Assembly (NCBI RefSeq): GCF_000003815.2
Contig: NC_049990.1
Coordinates: forward strand, 8,410,758 to 8,474,757
Length of the DNA stretch: 64,000 bases
Source: Branchiostoma floridae
Taxonomy: Eukaryota > Chordata > Leptocardii > Amphioxiformes > Branchiostomatidae
Reading direction: 5' to 3'
Shown in pieces: positions 1 through 13,650 of this stretch. The translations under genes were made by a program, and so were the position numbers. Each line of letters opens with the position of its first letter. The first letter of the stretch is position 1. Under the pieces are notes generated by a model. It saw only the letters and a list, made by a program, of their open reading frames with translations. It was not told the origin of the DNA and did not search any database.

Positions 1-255
1 AGATTTAGCTTGTTAAAGGAAGAATGAAGATAATGTTGCTTTTATTTGGATATTACCAAATAAGGTACTTGCTGTCATTGACAGACAGCAGGAGGTAGTG
101 AGGAAAAGCAGTTTTGAATTCCAGACTGTGAGAGATGGACACAGCTGTCTTAGTTCTGGGTTTCAACTTGTCAGATGTTCTTCTTTGAGCACTGTTAGCT
201 TCAGGTCCGACAGGAAGTATTGTTTTTGGATTGGTTTGTAGTGTGTTCACTCCAA

Positions 256-530
256 AACAAACAAGAAAAGATCATGTTGGTGCATTTGTATGAACCTTGA
301 TATGTAGACGAAACCTAGTGATTCTAACCCCCTAGCAGCTTTTCCATGCACTACAGCATTACTTGCTGATAATAGACACACAAGAAAAGATCAACTTGAT
401 GGGTTTGTATGAATCTTGACATGTAGACAGTCATTGAGAAGAAACCTGGTGATTCTAGCCCTCTAGCAGCTTTTCCAGGCACTACAGTCATTACTTGATG
501 ATAAAGGTCAATGACCTCGATTTGGTATAA
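256..530. repeat. Tandem duplication of a dispersed repeat
   Basis: Two head-to-tail copies of about 120 bases share ACAAGAAAAGATCA, TTGTATGAA(C/T)CTTGA, TGTAGAC and CTAGCAGCTTTTCCA. The following GTCAATGACCTCGATTTGG also follows the copy near 13630, tying it to the same family. Confidence 0.6.
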
Positions 531-1322
531 CCAACTTGAGATTAGATTTGTCCCCAGTATACAGAAGACATCTAAGACAGCTAACCCCAGGCCTTAAGGT
601 AAATCATTGGGGTCAGGGTTGGAATCAACACTACCAGGTGTCAGATCAAAGGGCATCAAAGTTCAAACATCCTTGTAAAGAAGTAGTCTACTCTGAAATC
701 AGTTTTTTCAAGAAAGAAAAAAAAAGATTTACTGATGAAATTGTACCAGTTACTGCACTGTTAAAGGTAACATAACAAGTCTATATGCTTCTTGCTCTCA
801 GTCAGCTCTCTGGGATGCATATTGCAAGGAATGCTGGGATTGTTGCTTGACTTCCTCTGCCAGGACACTTCAGGTTGACCCTTCCACCTTGCGCTGACTG
901 GACATGACTTATCAGTAATCCTCCACTCCCAGAAATTGTTCCTGACATCTGGCGCAACGCTGATGACCCTGTCCTCGCTTTTGATCCTCGGTCTATCCAC
1001 ATTTCCTCTTGCCATATCCGCGGGAACCTCTGGCCCTGGTGAAAAACGGCAGCAGCTGGCCGATGTGCTGTAAGTTTTTGCCCGGAGGAACGCCCTGTTA
1101 CAAGCAGGGAATGTGGAACATGTGACCTGTTCATTGTAGGCCTGTGGTCCAGGATCAAGCACATGGCATAGCCTTCCATATGGAAGAGGCTGTCAGGCCA
1201 TATGAACGTTTTCAAGATGACACACTCGCTCTCATGCCATTTTATGGAAATCTCACGTGTCACAAGAGTATAATTCTAGGAGAAAAAATGTTTGGCTACT
1301 TTGGAATTCATTGTTCTATTAG

Positions 1323-1389
1323 CTCACTCACTCACTCACTCACTCACTCACTCACTCACTCACTCACTCACTCACTCACTCACTCACTC
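1323..1389. repeat. (CTCA)n microsatellite
   Basis: About 16 perfect tetranucleotide units. The same stretch reads as a Ser-Leu-Thr-His repeat in one frame, which is an artefact. Confidence 0.97.
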
Positions 1390-2902
1390 TTACACCCACT
1401 CCTCTTGAACAAAGAACATTACACCATGCAATTTGTGTTTTGACAGTGACATGATAGCCAGTATTAGTGATATACCGTATCATGTTGTGTAGTTTTATGA
1501 GAAGGCTCACTGCAGTTTTTATATTGCTGCAGCGGCAGATTTCGATCTGAGATTGTCGTTTATCAATGTCAAACTTTCAAAGAGAGAAAAAATACAAAAT
1601 AGATAACAAAAACAAGGGAGAAACAAGATGAGCTAAAACCGATCTTAAAAACCTACCTGTGCATTCAATATAAATGAAGGATATGGAAAAGAGTAGTGTA
1701 CAGTTTTATAAGTATGAAAGTAAAGTGGATGCTTGTCATGTGTAATGACTGTGACATTGCAGAATCTTGCACTTGTCACATGTGGCGTCTACTTGTCTCG
1801 GAGACGACTTGTGTGACGAAGTGCTTGTCTCAAGAACTTCTCTCTCCTGCCCACAAGAGCCTTTTATTGCCTGTTCCAAGCTGTTATTATATTTTGCAGG
1901 CTGACAGGTGCACTTGCTTGGACATGTCGCATGCATGTGTCCAAGGCCAAAACTGTTTAGGTACAAGCCACCTGTCTCAGTGTCTGCCGTATGAGAGACA
2001 TACTGTCGCCAGCAAGTCACATTGTGCAACGGATAATGCAGATGATGTTGACCAGTGCAAATTTGAGTTTTGAGTCATTTTTCAAGACTTATTCACAAAG
2101 AAACTATGTCTTAGTTAAGACTCTGCAATTTCTCACTTCTTGTATTAATAATCGAACATTTTTTCGGATAAAGCTGTGATGAAAAAAAGCTGTTTGAAAA
2201 GCAGATGTTTATAGTTGACAATTGTTTATGTACAAAAGGTTTCAAGGTTTGTTGATAAACATAATTATTCCTCCTGGATCTGAAACTCAATTTTTGAGCT
2301 CTCCATGCAGCTCGATCAATCTGGTGTCATTTCAACCCATTGCTTGAACATGTCATTTAGAAAAGGATGGGCATACAGCAATTTAACTTGGGCTAATCTT
2401 AACTTACTTGTGCAATATTATTAGGCATTCACAGTTGATTGCAAGGTGACAATTTCTTCCCTGTGCCTTTCCAGTGATTGCACACCCAGAGGTTTCATCC
2501 CGCCATTGTCATTACCCAAGGAGAATCCAAAGTGATTACAAAATGTGATCTAATTAATATGCTAGATGGAATATCAGTTGCCACACACCTGTTTCTTTGT
2601 GTTGATGAAACGCAGCGAAACCTGTCGGTGCCACGCATAATCTCACATCATTGTCTCATCTCTATTCCGGGCATCGCCTGATGCAACTGCAATCGATACT
2701 TATTTACACTCAGAGTGTTCCGTAGCAGAGATAATACTCATAACTTGTGAACCTTATTCTTCTGTCACTGGTCAAGGTTGGATTCAAGGTCAAGTTCAAG
2801 ATAAGTTCAAATTGTCTTCTTATCAGATATGTCCATTTCTTATACTGTCTTAGCATTAATGTTTTTTAAGGTGGGATGAAGAGGATAAGTAAGTAAGTAA
2901 GG

Positions 2903-3095
2903 TATATCCGTGACATGTTTTGTGAATAGATATAGAAGGTAAGGATGGGTTTGCCATTTCAAGATGTTAAAATAAGTTTATCATCACTGGAATAGCTTAT
3001 TTTACAAGTATATCAATGTCATATTTTGTGAGTATATATTTATAGTAGGCAAGGAGGATTTGCCATTTCAAGATGTTGTGATGAGTTTTCCAGTT
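2903..3095. repeat. Two-copy tandem duplication (about 107 bp)
   Basis: Both copies contain TTTTGTGA, a TATAGAAGG/TATAGTAGG block and TTTGCCATTTCAAGATGTT, diverged elsewhere. Confidence 0.65.
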
Positions 3096-4689
3096 TTCAT
3101 TGTTGTTTATGATGGGCTTTTTCATTGAGAAGCAAATTTGTGGTGCACACACAGTCTGGGTAAATGCCAGGGAAAGGAGGATGCAGGTAGCTTTTGCCAG
3201 CTGCAGGCGACAGCGTGTATAAATCATATATATGGAATTGTCAGTCCCTCGTACTTGGAGGACGTGCCCGGTTCCGTTCTGCTTCCCAGCCTCTGATTGG
3301 CTACATCCATCTCGGTAAGGCAGGGTGCAGAAAATGGAGGGCAATGAAGCGACGCTCCGAATGGGACGCTCGCAGCTCATTGATTCCCTACTGTTGCTAG
3401 GCAGAATCCGGTCGTACCATTCTGGTGACTTCATAGGTAGGGACAGTGCCATTGTCACTGCTAACAAGCTGATCCTATTAGCCTCTAGCAGGCTCCACAG
3501 GTTGCTGAAAAATAGTAGCAATTGGCCAAATAAGACAGAAAACATCCCAGAGGAGTTAGATGGCTGAGGAGTACAGTTTGCGACTTAAGGCTAGCTGATC
3601 CTGACTGTCTATCACAATTGGTAGTTCAACCAATGAGAGAAAGGTTGTTTGGGCAATGAGAGAGTGGATGCATGTTTTTTTAGTTATTTGCATGTTTGTT
3701 TTTATTTTTCATTTGTACATTTTGACAGGTGGGCCTATGGCTGTGGGATAGGTGTAAAGTAATAAAGAAAATCTACAATATACAAATGGAGTACAGTAGA
3801 AAAGGCTGTCTCAGGAACAGACATTTCCTCTTTGGGACATTAAAAAATTCACCCCATCTATAAAAAATAGATTTAATGAAAGTGCATTTTTGCAAGCCTA
3901 AAATGCCGGATTTGACCATAAAAATTGGGCTCCCAAACATTGAGTAGGACAGAAAAAAACCCTGAGAGTAACAATTGATAGATAGACCCTCCAGAGTACA
4001 GACTGATCGATACCCATCTTTGCTGTCTCGTCTTTATTGCCAGGTCAGTGTGTGGCATTCGGGGAAAGCATTACCCAGTCTAGGGCAGCAATCTAGTGTA
4101 AAAGAACTGTACTATAAGTCTACCTTTTTGTCGCAGAGCAAATGTTACCACTATTAAATTTCTTATTGGTTTTGTTTTCGACCTATCCACAATTCATGAC
4201 ATCATGAACATATCTTTTCCTTGTTTGACTACTGTACAGCAGAGTCATTTCAACTTCTAATTTAAAACACTATAGACGCCTCCTTTTCCCTCTTGCTGCA
4301 AAATAAAGGCACCGTGAAAGTTAGCAGATTTACCGCACAGTAGTTGTTTTGGAAGCATTTTGGTACACACTAGATCTTATCGCATGAATACATCTTCCTA
4401 CGACCATCTGAATTCCGAAGTCAATCAAAAATGACGGATTTGGAAAGTGCATTTACAATGTCACTGAAGGGACAATTTGGTCGAACAGTTTCTTAGAGAT
4501 CAAACCATCGCATTACCGGCAAAGCACTTACTCTTAAGTCCTAGAGAGCATAGAAATGCCTAAATTGGATGAGGGAACATTTTCTCTGGCTAGATTGCAA
4601 GATAACTGTACATGTTCAATTTGGCTGTCATGTAGTTTTTAGGCAGCATTGCTCTGTGGGCGATCAGTTGTGTTGTATCTGTACTCTAT

Positions 4690-4770
4690 TTACCTCCATG
4701 AAAATGGAGGTATTGTTTTTGGTCTGTGTGTTTGTCTTGGTTTGTGTCCGCAGTTGTTTGAATATTGTAG
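4690..4770. repeat. Dispersed repeat, partial copy (ACCTCC-type)
   Basis: TTACCTCCATGAAAATGGAG then T/G-rich sequence with GTGTGTTTG and TTTGTGTCCGCA. The start matches the copy at 13390. Confidence 0.45.
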
Positions 4771-7700
4771 AATGATGTGATGTGAGACGGATGATGAAGA
4801 TTGAAGATTGCCTAGATGGGAAAGTTTTTAACTAAAGATTGCCAAGATGGGAAAGTTGGCTTGCGTTTGGTCCAAAGTTGCGCAGGGAAAAGAAATGCAG
4901 GGACAGGAATAGGGAAAACTCAATAAAATATTTCACAGAGGTTTAGGCTTAGTAAATTTTTTAATTGCATACTTAACATAAAGATTGTAGAATAGTCCGC
5001 TATCAAATATATTCCATAAAAAAGTGGTCCATGTTCTGTCCTTGCCTTTCCATACTTCTGGAAGAAATATGTTGACCAATCCCCTGTTGATCTTGTCAAG
5101 TTGCATCTTTTACAAGGTTTGCTTAAGATTTACCGAGGGTGCCTAAAAGAAGGCTTTGCTACACCCTGGGGACCCTTAAGAAATTTTAAGACAGAGATAA
5201 GAATGATTATGCACTAGCTTCTTGAGCAAGAAGGCACGAAGCCACCAGTTCCGCCTACGCACTTGAAAACTTTTTGCGCAAAATCTTCGCTTTTCTGCCT
5301 CAAAGGAACGTGTGGGCGTAGGCACTTTGAAGACGGAGCTAACAGGGCTTTCACGTCCCCTCAGAGATCCACGGCTCCCTATAAATCGGGGTGGTGCACC
5401 ATTCTGTGGTCTATATCCTGATTTGTGGTCGTTATTTATGTTCTCTATATACCCCTGAAAGCAAGGAAGGACAAGATGTAATCTCACATGAGGACCTCGA
5501 TGCATCTTAGCACAAGGTGGTATTTGCAATATTAGAAACCACACTCAAGAGTATACAGTTTGTGTTAAGCTATGGCCATACTAGTTAATAGGTGTTTTCT
5601 ATAAATGTTGGAAAAAGAATGGCCACTTAAGAAGTGATCGGACAATCTGTTCCGAAGGAATCCTGAATGGGGAGGCTGTGCAATTTAATTGCTGCGTGGG
5701 CAGCAGTTTTTATTGACGGCCCTGAGTATTGCCTTTTAAGGTAGCACCTTCTTAGCGTGGGGCACTTAAGCCTTAAGTTATGCTCCTTTGCTTCTTTGAA
5801 ATGTCTTCCTTGGGATGAGTATCTTGTATGAGGAAGATGGAGTTATTTGGGAGCAAGGTATAAAGTACCGTAGAAGGGAAAATGTTCACAGGGTTTTTAT
5901 ATTTGCCCGTCTTCCCCAAAAAGTTTTAAAATTTTTCTGCATTATGCATTCTGCCTGCTTACTGCCTTGCTTCAACTGCAAAATTAAAACCACTCCATTT
6001 TCTTCTTACAGGAAATTAAATCTTAGCAAATATTTCCTTTTTACAGTAAAAGGAATGTTAAATATCAGGAAATATGGATAGAAACATCAGGAAATATGGA
6101 CAATAACTTTGCAGAAGCTTTCTCTGTCCACAATACAGCACAGAATGTTTTGAATCTGCACACCCAAATCCAGACAGCTAAATTGGTTCAGTCTAAATAC
6201 ACTTAGGCCAAATTAAATTTCACTTTTAAGTAATTCAAGATAACACTAAACAGTAACATGTTTGACAAATTAGTATCTATATTTTACCTGTAACATTACC
6301 TGTTGACATGACTGGGGTGTATCAGAAGAGATGATAGAAGCCTGAAACAGTAGATGTTGTTTTGGTTGTCAACATGCCCTGACTTTAAGGTGAATGAACT
6401 CCTGCTATCTGGCTATGATTAATGGCAAAGGAAATGACTATAAACTTGTCTACATGTTTCATGTCTCGTCTCATTTCTGGTGGCTCTTTTATGATTATAC
6501 ATTTTGTTTTAGAATGTTTAGTTAATTACTATACACCAGTATGCTCGTAAGTGCCCTGTAACTGCTCCAGAAACATTCACATTTACTGAAGAACAATACA
6601 AGGAAAATATCATGTCATCTAAAAACTACAGTTTAATGGAAAACTCTGTAAGTTTGTCTGAGGGGGGAGACTTTGAGGTCTCATCAAGACCTACCCACAT
6701 ACTGAATATCACTACAATCCATCCAGGCATTTTTGGGTTTAGCCTGATTAAATCTTGCTTATAGCAGCCCACCAAACATCTACCGGCCTCTGCGGGAGGG
6801 GCCAGTTGCAGCCTCGGACAGCAGAGTTTTTGCTACACAGACTATCTCGTGTTATGCTGGTCATCTACACACATACAACTGCTACCAAAAACATAACCCT
6901 CTGACCGAAGGTAACAAAGGCTTGACCAGCTTTGTAGGACTTCCATGTTGAGCCCTGTAAAATCCAGCTTGTTGTACAGCTTGATAAAATGCCTGCCTGC
7001 CTAAACAAGCCAGCCTGTACAGTGAGATCACCCTCCTGATAAATGCATGTTGTTATCTCCCACTATCAGGTGTCCCTCATCCTGACATATACTCAGCTGC
7101 CTGAACTTGAGCCCTAACCTCTGACCTCCATTTCCAATCTCATCATGCAGGCAGTGGCCGGCCGGCCATTTGAATCCGAATCACAGAACATAATCGCATT
7201 TGCTGCACCATGTCGTAATGCTTGTCCATAATTGATCCGACATGTGGCCAGGCTTAATATATAAGAGGTCTCGGAGGTTTTGATGCAAACACATCATGTA
7301 AATCAAGTTGCAAATTGAGAGAGGAAACCTGACTCAGATTGTATTCCCCACACAGACCATGTGTGTTGTGAACTTGGCAAGTGAAACTCCAAGCGTTGAA
7401 CCCAGAAGATCAGTTATCAGTAGTGCTGACAGATGTTTGTATATGTTTGAACTGTGGGTGATGTTGTTGAGTATTGGTTTCCTAGTCTGCGTCAGGACAG
7501 ATTCTTCTATAGGCCTGTCAAACGGCAGATAGTCTCTACAGGTGAACTGTGTTGTGAGGGTCTGCATTGGGTGATCCTGGCAACAGTTAATGGTAAATTT
7601 AAGAGGACTTGTTCTTGAGTTATTGGATTGATCTATTGTGTTCATGCAGTAGTCTTGCAATTGCAAAACTGGTGAAAAATGAACACAAGCGTTTTGGGGC

Positions 7701-8099
7701 ACTTTGGTGCTTAACATTGCAGCAAATACAATACATAATGTCTTATGTAAAATTAAAGTGACCATTCACATTTGGCGAATAATTTACCAACAGCTCTTGA
7801 CTTTGAATTGCAGGTTGTCTGTGATGAACATTGAATCAAAATAGCTCAGCACGCTTCCCAGAAAAAGGCATGCGGACCCTCTCACAATGTACACACTGCT
7901 GTAGGAGGTAGATAGGCTCTGGGTATTACATCATGTTTAACAGCTTGCTGTGCGGATGAGGTCATGTTTCTATACGTGGCTGTCAGAGAGAGATGATGTC
8001 ACTCTCTTCAATTCTTAGCTCAGCTCTGCAGAAGGGAATATGCTTGCAAGATAGAGAACAAGTTCAGGAACTCAGTGGTTGCTTTGTATAAAGCTACTT

Positions 8100-8300
8100 T
8101 TATTACCTCTGCCCAGAAGGTCATTTTTTGGTAGTTTGTATGTATGTGTGTATGTATGTTGGTATTTAGTAGCACAACTTAGAAGGTATCAATGAATTGT
8201 TATTTAATTTGGTTAGGGCAGTTTCTTGTCCTATCAAAGAACTAATTACATTTTGGGCCTCCTGGTGGCTTTTCGGTCCTGCAGCAAAACTTCCAGCTTA
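8100..8300. repeat. Dispersed repeat copy (ACCTCC-type)
   Basis: ATTACCTCTGCCCAGAAGG, a GTATGT-rich stretch, and TTTTGGGCCTCCTGGTGGCT followed by CTGCAGCA, the same order of blocks as the copies at 11290 and 13390. Confidence 0.5.
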
Positions 8301-8515
8301 AGTTTTTTTTACCTTGTATTCTACTTGTGAAAGCCTCTCTGTGTACTTATCTTGAGTGACATTTATTTTCACTAGTCGGTACACATATTAAGATGATAAA
8401 CGGTGCAAATGTTATGTTTGAACAGTTGTAAAGGTTGAAACTAATGCAGCATCTTTAGTAGTAATCCAAGAAAAGCTGTAATAGGCCAAATCTAGAAAGA
8501 AAATTCAAGAGCAGG

Positions 8516-8848
8516 GTTCTAGCCAGCATCCATCCTTTCGTCCTTTGGTGGAATTTTGCTGCTGGGGACAGACAAAAATTATGCCCTTCCCATCCCCTGA
8601 CGGACAAAAATCAGCATGTAGATATTTTAAAAATGAAATTTTGCAAAGATTTCCAGAAATTCAGCCATTGAACCCAGCTGAGTCTACTCTACCAGCAAAA
8701 TTTGCCCCTCAAAATGCAGGAAATGGTGTTTCAGGGGGTCTTGATTTCAAAATTATCCTGGACCCCCTGGGATTGTTGAGCCAAAAAATGTCCATTTAAA
8801 ATCCAGGGGGCGGAAAAACATTTTAGGCTGGCTAGAAGATTGCTTCTG
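8516..8848. mobile_element. MITE-like element with TTCTAGCCAGC inverted ends
   Basis: The left end GGGTTCTAGCCAGC and right end GCTGGCTAGAAG form inverted repeats about 330 bases apart. An 84-codon open frame (8545-8799) lies inside but is not recognised. No clear target-site duplication. Confidence 0.4.
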
Positions 8849-9948
8849 GGGTTCCATGATTTGAAAGCTTCAAGTGTTCTTCATCTTTCCTCATTCCCCT
8901 ACAGGCTTGTCAGCAAGTTTCAACACCACTGCAATGATTAATGGTCTTTCTTCCTGTGCCTGTATTTCTAGAGCTCACTCCTAACCTCACAGTTCTTAAA
9001 GGAAAGGTCATGCGTTCTGGCAGCGATTTGTTGTCACAGTACATTTAGCAACCTCAAAAGTTGGTTAGTGAAAGAAGTGCTTAATACTTGCCTGTCCGAA
9101 AACATAACCCCACTTACTAACTTGTGTGCCTGGAAAAGACTGTAACAGAAAGAAGTAAATTTGACAAAAGGACATAACATAACGAGTTCAAACATTTTCG
9201 TGAAATATTTAATTCCTAGTTTTGATTATCATCAATTATGCAAATAAGGTTTTGACTCAAGCCCTATCCCATCTTCCTTCAACTCATGAAAACACAAACA
9301 GGCAAACATTGGGTAAATAAGGCTCTCTCATTGTTCCCATGTTACACTAATTCTGCCAACTCTGACTCCACTCTCTACCACTCCACAACTCTGACCTTCA
9401 CTTCCTGTCACTCTATGGTGACCCTGACTGGCATTTGGAAATCACAGTGAGGCAGCCAAACAAATAAACAAACGTACATCTCATGCAAACACACTGAAAT
9501 GGAAAACAGTACTCAAGTTAGTGGATGTAATAAAAAACGAATAAGTGTCTTAATTTCACCTTCTCCTTTTCCTGCTCTAGTCGAGTCATGTCCTTGGTGT
9601 CCTTGGTAAGGTTAGCTGCACTTACGCAGGGCCCTCCTGCTGTGAAGGAGTAGGGATTTTTACTGTTGTTTATAGACTTAAAGAAATACAGACTGTCTTT
9701 AGCTGGCTTTATTTGTCAAAGCAGATAAAGATGCTTTGTTTCGTCAGTGGAATTCCTCCCTGGAGTTGTAGGCAATGACCAAATGTCTTCGTGGAAAAAG
9801 TTTATCCTCTTGTCCTGAACTTGGAAAACTTGGAGAGATTAGAATTGAATGTAGAAAATAACAGAGACAACTTGATGTCACAGTTTGTTGTTTTTTGTAT
9901 ATATGCAATAAACTTCATTGTCATTGTATCTAAAAAATGATAGGTAAT

Positions 9949-10591
9949 CAGGGCTTGAATTAACCACTTGATTCTGACTCAAGTCTCGCGCAAGTCTCGC
10001 AGTAACTCACATCTCGCGAATCGCGAGAGTCGCACCCCATTGGCCATTTTGGCGTGACGTACGCGCCTGGGCACTGCTTTTGGTGGAATATCTAATGTCC
10101 CAACGCTGTGTTCGCGGAAAAAATCACGCTTTGTTTTGACACTGTTTACGAAAACCCATCGATTGCCTAACATCCTTGCTGATAATTACATGTATAGGCT
10201 TACTTTAGAGGGAGTTTTTTTGCTTGTTTGGGACAATTCTGTCGGTGGAATGCGGGGAAAACAACAGCTAGTGTGACGATGTCTATACTGGGGAGGGGCG
10301 CACGGTCGGCACTGTTCGACGGAGGTCGCAATTTTTTACGGTTCTTTGAGATGTTATTTTTGTTGCAGTCTTTATTTTCAAAAGATTGATAAGTGGATGT
10401 TGTTTATTGAGAAAAGTGCGCTTAATTTGCCCTGCATCTTTTTTTGGTGCTATGTTTCCTTCAACTAAAATGCACTGTTTTTACAGATAATGGAAAAATT
10501 TGGCGCAACCTGAAATGCTGATGGGGCAAGTTGGTTTTTGATTCAGGTTGCCGCCTGCGCAACCTGGCTGAAAAAAGTATTTCGAGGCCTG
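9949..10591. mobile_element. Non-autonomous hAT-like DNA transposon
   Basis: 643 bases beginning CAGGGCTTGAATTAAC and ending with the inverse of CAGGCCTCGAAATACT; such CAGGGCTCGAA termini are common in hAT-type elements. GGTAAT directly flanks both ends (9943-9948 and 10592-10597). A 6-base duplication is shorter than the 8 expected of hAT, so the superfamily is uncertain. The inside is CpG-rich with TCTCGCGA-A-TCGCGAGA at 10012-10028 and has no transposase. Confidence 0.6.
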
Positions 10592-11289
10592 GGTAATTGA
10601 CAACAATCTCCAGTGTCATATGTGCAGCTTCTTAGGAAAACACAGCCAGTCGAGAAGCTGATTTACTTAAATACATCTAAGTTTACAGGGACTTAAAGTA
10701 TCACAGCAAAGAGAACAGGAGGCATTTGCTGTGTTTAAAGTTAGCAGTAGAAATTAGTGTAGGAAGACAATCAAAGGCAGGACATATGTTCACTGTGTTC
10801 AGGTTCACTGCATTAAATGCGATCATAAGATTGCTGCAAATATTCCATGATGTACAGTACTACGCCTAAGCTTCCTCTGTCCTCCATTTTGGAGCAGACC
10901 TTGCTTATGGGGAGGGGATTATCCCTAGCAGGGATTATCTGAGCCCTGGAAATCCGCTGCCCCTTGCTGTGTGTCTTAACCTTCCAGTTTATCCAGGCAT
11001 AACTGAAGAAAACGGGGTGTTCTGATGTTTGTGGATACGTCCAAACTGTGTGATTAGCCTTCATACTCTGCATACATGTTCGTCTGGGATTCCAGTCCTT
11101 GGCTATTCATCCTTGCCCTGTCCCACATTCAAGGTCACTGGCTTGATCCATGTCTCACTGAGACATTGACAGGAAGGTTATCGTAAATCGTGTCATCGTT
11201 TTTTTGTCTACAATAGCAAAACAGTCTCTCATTCATCATCATCATCATCAATGCCCATACTCTGATTACCTTCATCAAAAAGAGTATAT

Positions 11290-11425
11290 TTTAGGCAGCA
11301 TGTGTGTGTGTGTGTATGTGTGTGTTGTGTAGGTTGTAACAAAAACTTGAATTGATTAGAATTTTGGTCCCCTAGTGGCTTTCCATTCTACTGCAGCAGA
11401 ACATCCGGTTTTGATATCTCGTGTA
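11290..11425. repeat. Dispersed repeat copy (ACCTCC-type)
   Basis: TG-rich start then TTTTGGTCCCCTAGTGGCTT, TACTGCAGCAGAACATCCGG and TTTTGATATCTCGTGTAC. Confidence 0.5.
11301..11330. repeat. (TG)n microsatellite
   Basis: Short, interrupted TG run. Confidence 0.9.
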
Positions 11426-13389
11426 CTGGTTTAAGTTGTTAAACAGTGAATGACAGTTCTGTTGACTTTGTTATCACAACAAAGTTGTTGGTGGTTGTGT
11501 AATTGACTGAACCTCAGCAAATCATGCAAATCAGACTCTTCAGTTACAAACACAAGATTGCAGCTGTTGTCGGCTAAACGTCCAAGTAAAACTAAAGAAC
11601 GAGTTGCGTGGTTTCTTGGAAGCCTGTATAATTAACAGGTGTGTCGCGCGTGTGACATTTCTTTCTTCAGGAAACGATTTGCTGTCAGTTGAAACACAAA
11701 CTGTTTGTTTGTCATCATCGTTGACAGCCAAGCAAGAACAAGTGGGCCTCAGTCAACTGCAGAATGTAGGGACAGGCCGTAAGATGTGCTGCTGTCCTGT
11801 CGTTTCCTGGCTGTTACCTAATATAGCCCTTCTCCCAATACTGGAGAAATTTGCAGGGGATGATGTGACACTGAACATTGCTATTAACGCTATTACATTT
11901 AGGGTCTTGTTTGTATTACTTAGAGTGTTTACTGTAAAAGAGTGTGGTGCAAAAAAATAATTGGGCCCAAAAGCATGTGTTTAGGTGGATTAAAAATTCC
12001 CTTTCATCTATCCCATCTCATATAGAAAGTATTGGAGAAGAAAGCTTCATTATTACTGACGGGAATAGGAAGGACATTTTTGGTTTCAGAGTGACTGTCG
12101 GACATGTATGATGTCTCTCTCTATAGTGTTATGTCCATACTAATCTTCTTGGTTTTTGTAAATTTTAAAGAAAAAATTCAGTCAAGATGAAAATGACAGT
12201 TTCGTAGGAAAATCTACATCGTTCTACAAGGTTACTCACTCCCCAAGACTGTGTGTACCAAGATACAACCCTCAGACTCTGTTAGCAAGTTAGTATTGCA
12301 ATTTGCCAGTAGCAGTAGTTTTAAAATCAGAGAACCATCAAACACAACTGGTATGGCCTTAGAACCAAATGTCAGTCAGGGTCTAATGTTCCCTTGATGA
12401 AAGGTAGCCACTTGCCTGTATGTGTTGGTAGCAAACAATAGCAAACTGTCAGCTGTCTGGAGGCCATGCTACAGTGAACACAGAGGGGCAAGCCAAAAGT
12501 CAAGGTGAACAATTATTGTTGTCTGAAGTGGCTATTGTTCTCCCTGACCTTGAGAGAAAAAGACATCAATGGTGTGTCTGTAAATGGAGTCAAAGGTGTT
12601 TGGCCTTCAAATGTGGATTTATGATTGGACAGGCCATGCAAAGTTGATTTTTTGGATGGTGAATGCTGTAGGGATGTGTACCTATTCTGGGTACTGGTCC
12701 CGTGTTCTGGTACAGTATGGAGGAAATCATTTAGATAGCTACATTTCCAAAATACTGGTACTGTACCTGCATCGATTTACACTTCCTATTAAGTGTATAA
12801 ATCACTTGATAAGAATTTGTTATTCCTACCACAAATGAAAATTTTGCACTGGTAAAAGATGAAAATATTGTATGGTCATTCCGAGCTAACAGACCATAGA
12901 ACCAACAGAAGGAACTGCAAGCTACTTTCCTTTGAGTTTGAGAAGATGTGCAGCTAGGGAAAACACGTGATACGTCACATGTCCCTGAAAGTAGAGTTTC
13001 CATCACTATTTGATTATGACTGATGACGTGACACCTAGTAGGCCATCCTTTGTGCTGTGTAGTGGAGACACAAGTATTTTGTTGTGGTTGTCTGGTAACC
13101 TCTCAGCTGTGGACTTAACAAACTTGACTTGTCCCTAGCTACACTGATGTTATCGGCTCCAAGGGCCTTGTCCCAGTCAGGTGTGTTAAACCAATACAAA
13201 CAATGTTGATGTCACTGTGAGAATCCCAGCTTCTACCAGACTCCATGGATAGGTGATCGCAGTCTTGACTCCAATGGCCGGCCGACTCCTCTAGTGTGCC
13301 ACTGAGTCTATTATTTGTCAAATTTCTGCTATTTGACCAGCGAACTGTGGAGCCTGGTATAGGCTATTAGAATAACTCTCGGAGTGGTT

Positions 13390-13650
13390 TGTTACCTCCA
13401 TGAAGGAGGTTCGCCTGCAACAGTGGTACTATATTTGGATGTGTGTGTTCGCACCTATTACTCAATATTCTTTGATGGATTTGTATGATGTGGGTAGTGA
13501 TTAAAGACACATGGCAATTTTGGGCCACCTAGCAGTACTTTCTGGTACTGCATCATTGCAGGCCGACATCCCCTATTTGAAAGCAGTATGTTGTAGTCCA
13601 TAGACAGCCTGTCTGCCCAACAATGTCAATGACTTCAATTTAGGACGCCT
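13390..13650. repeat. Dispersed repeat copy (ACCTCC-type), most complete
   Basis: Begins TTACCTCCATGAAGGAGGTT, then GTGTGTGTTCGCACC, TTTTGGGCCACCTAGCAGTA, GGTACTGCATCATTGCA and ends GTCAATGACTTCAATTTAGG. At least four other copies are in this window. Confidence 0.55.

Larger units (their letters stand above)
506..9948. other. Upstream region A: no gene recognised
   Basis: No exon of the kinase gene or any other known protein found on either strand. Contents are short tandem repeats (near 1323, 2903 and 4800), copies of the dispersed ACCTCC-type repeat, and a MITE-like element at 8516-8848. The ORFs of 60-180 codons here overlap on both strands and look random. Confidence 0.6.

Noticed and set aside
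761-1263. 133- and 153-codon minus-strand frames
   Set aside because: Two overlapping frames with no recognisable motif and no splice or promoter context.
2881-2902. AAGTAAGTAAGTAAGG as multiple splice donors
   Set aside because: A short AAGT tandem repeat with no upstream exon.
3194-3570. Promoter with TATA-like TATAAAT and CCAAT box near 3.2-3.3 kb
   Set aside because: Single weak motifs in unsuitable order, no open exon that fits a known gene.
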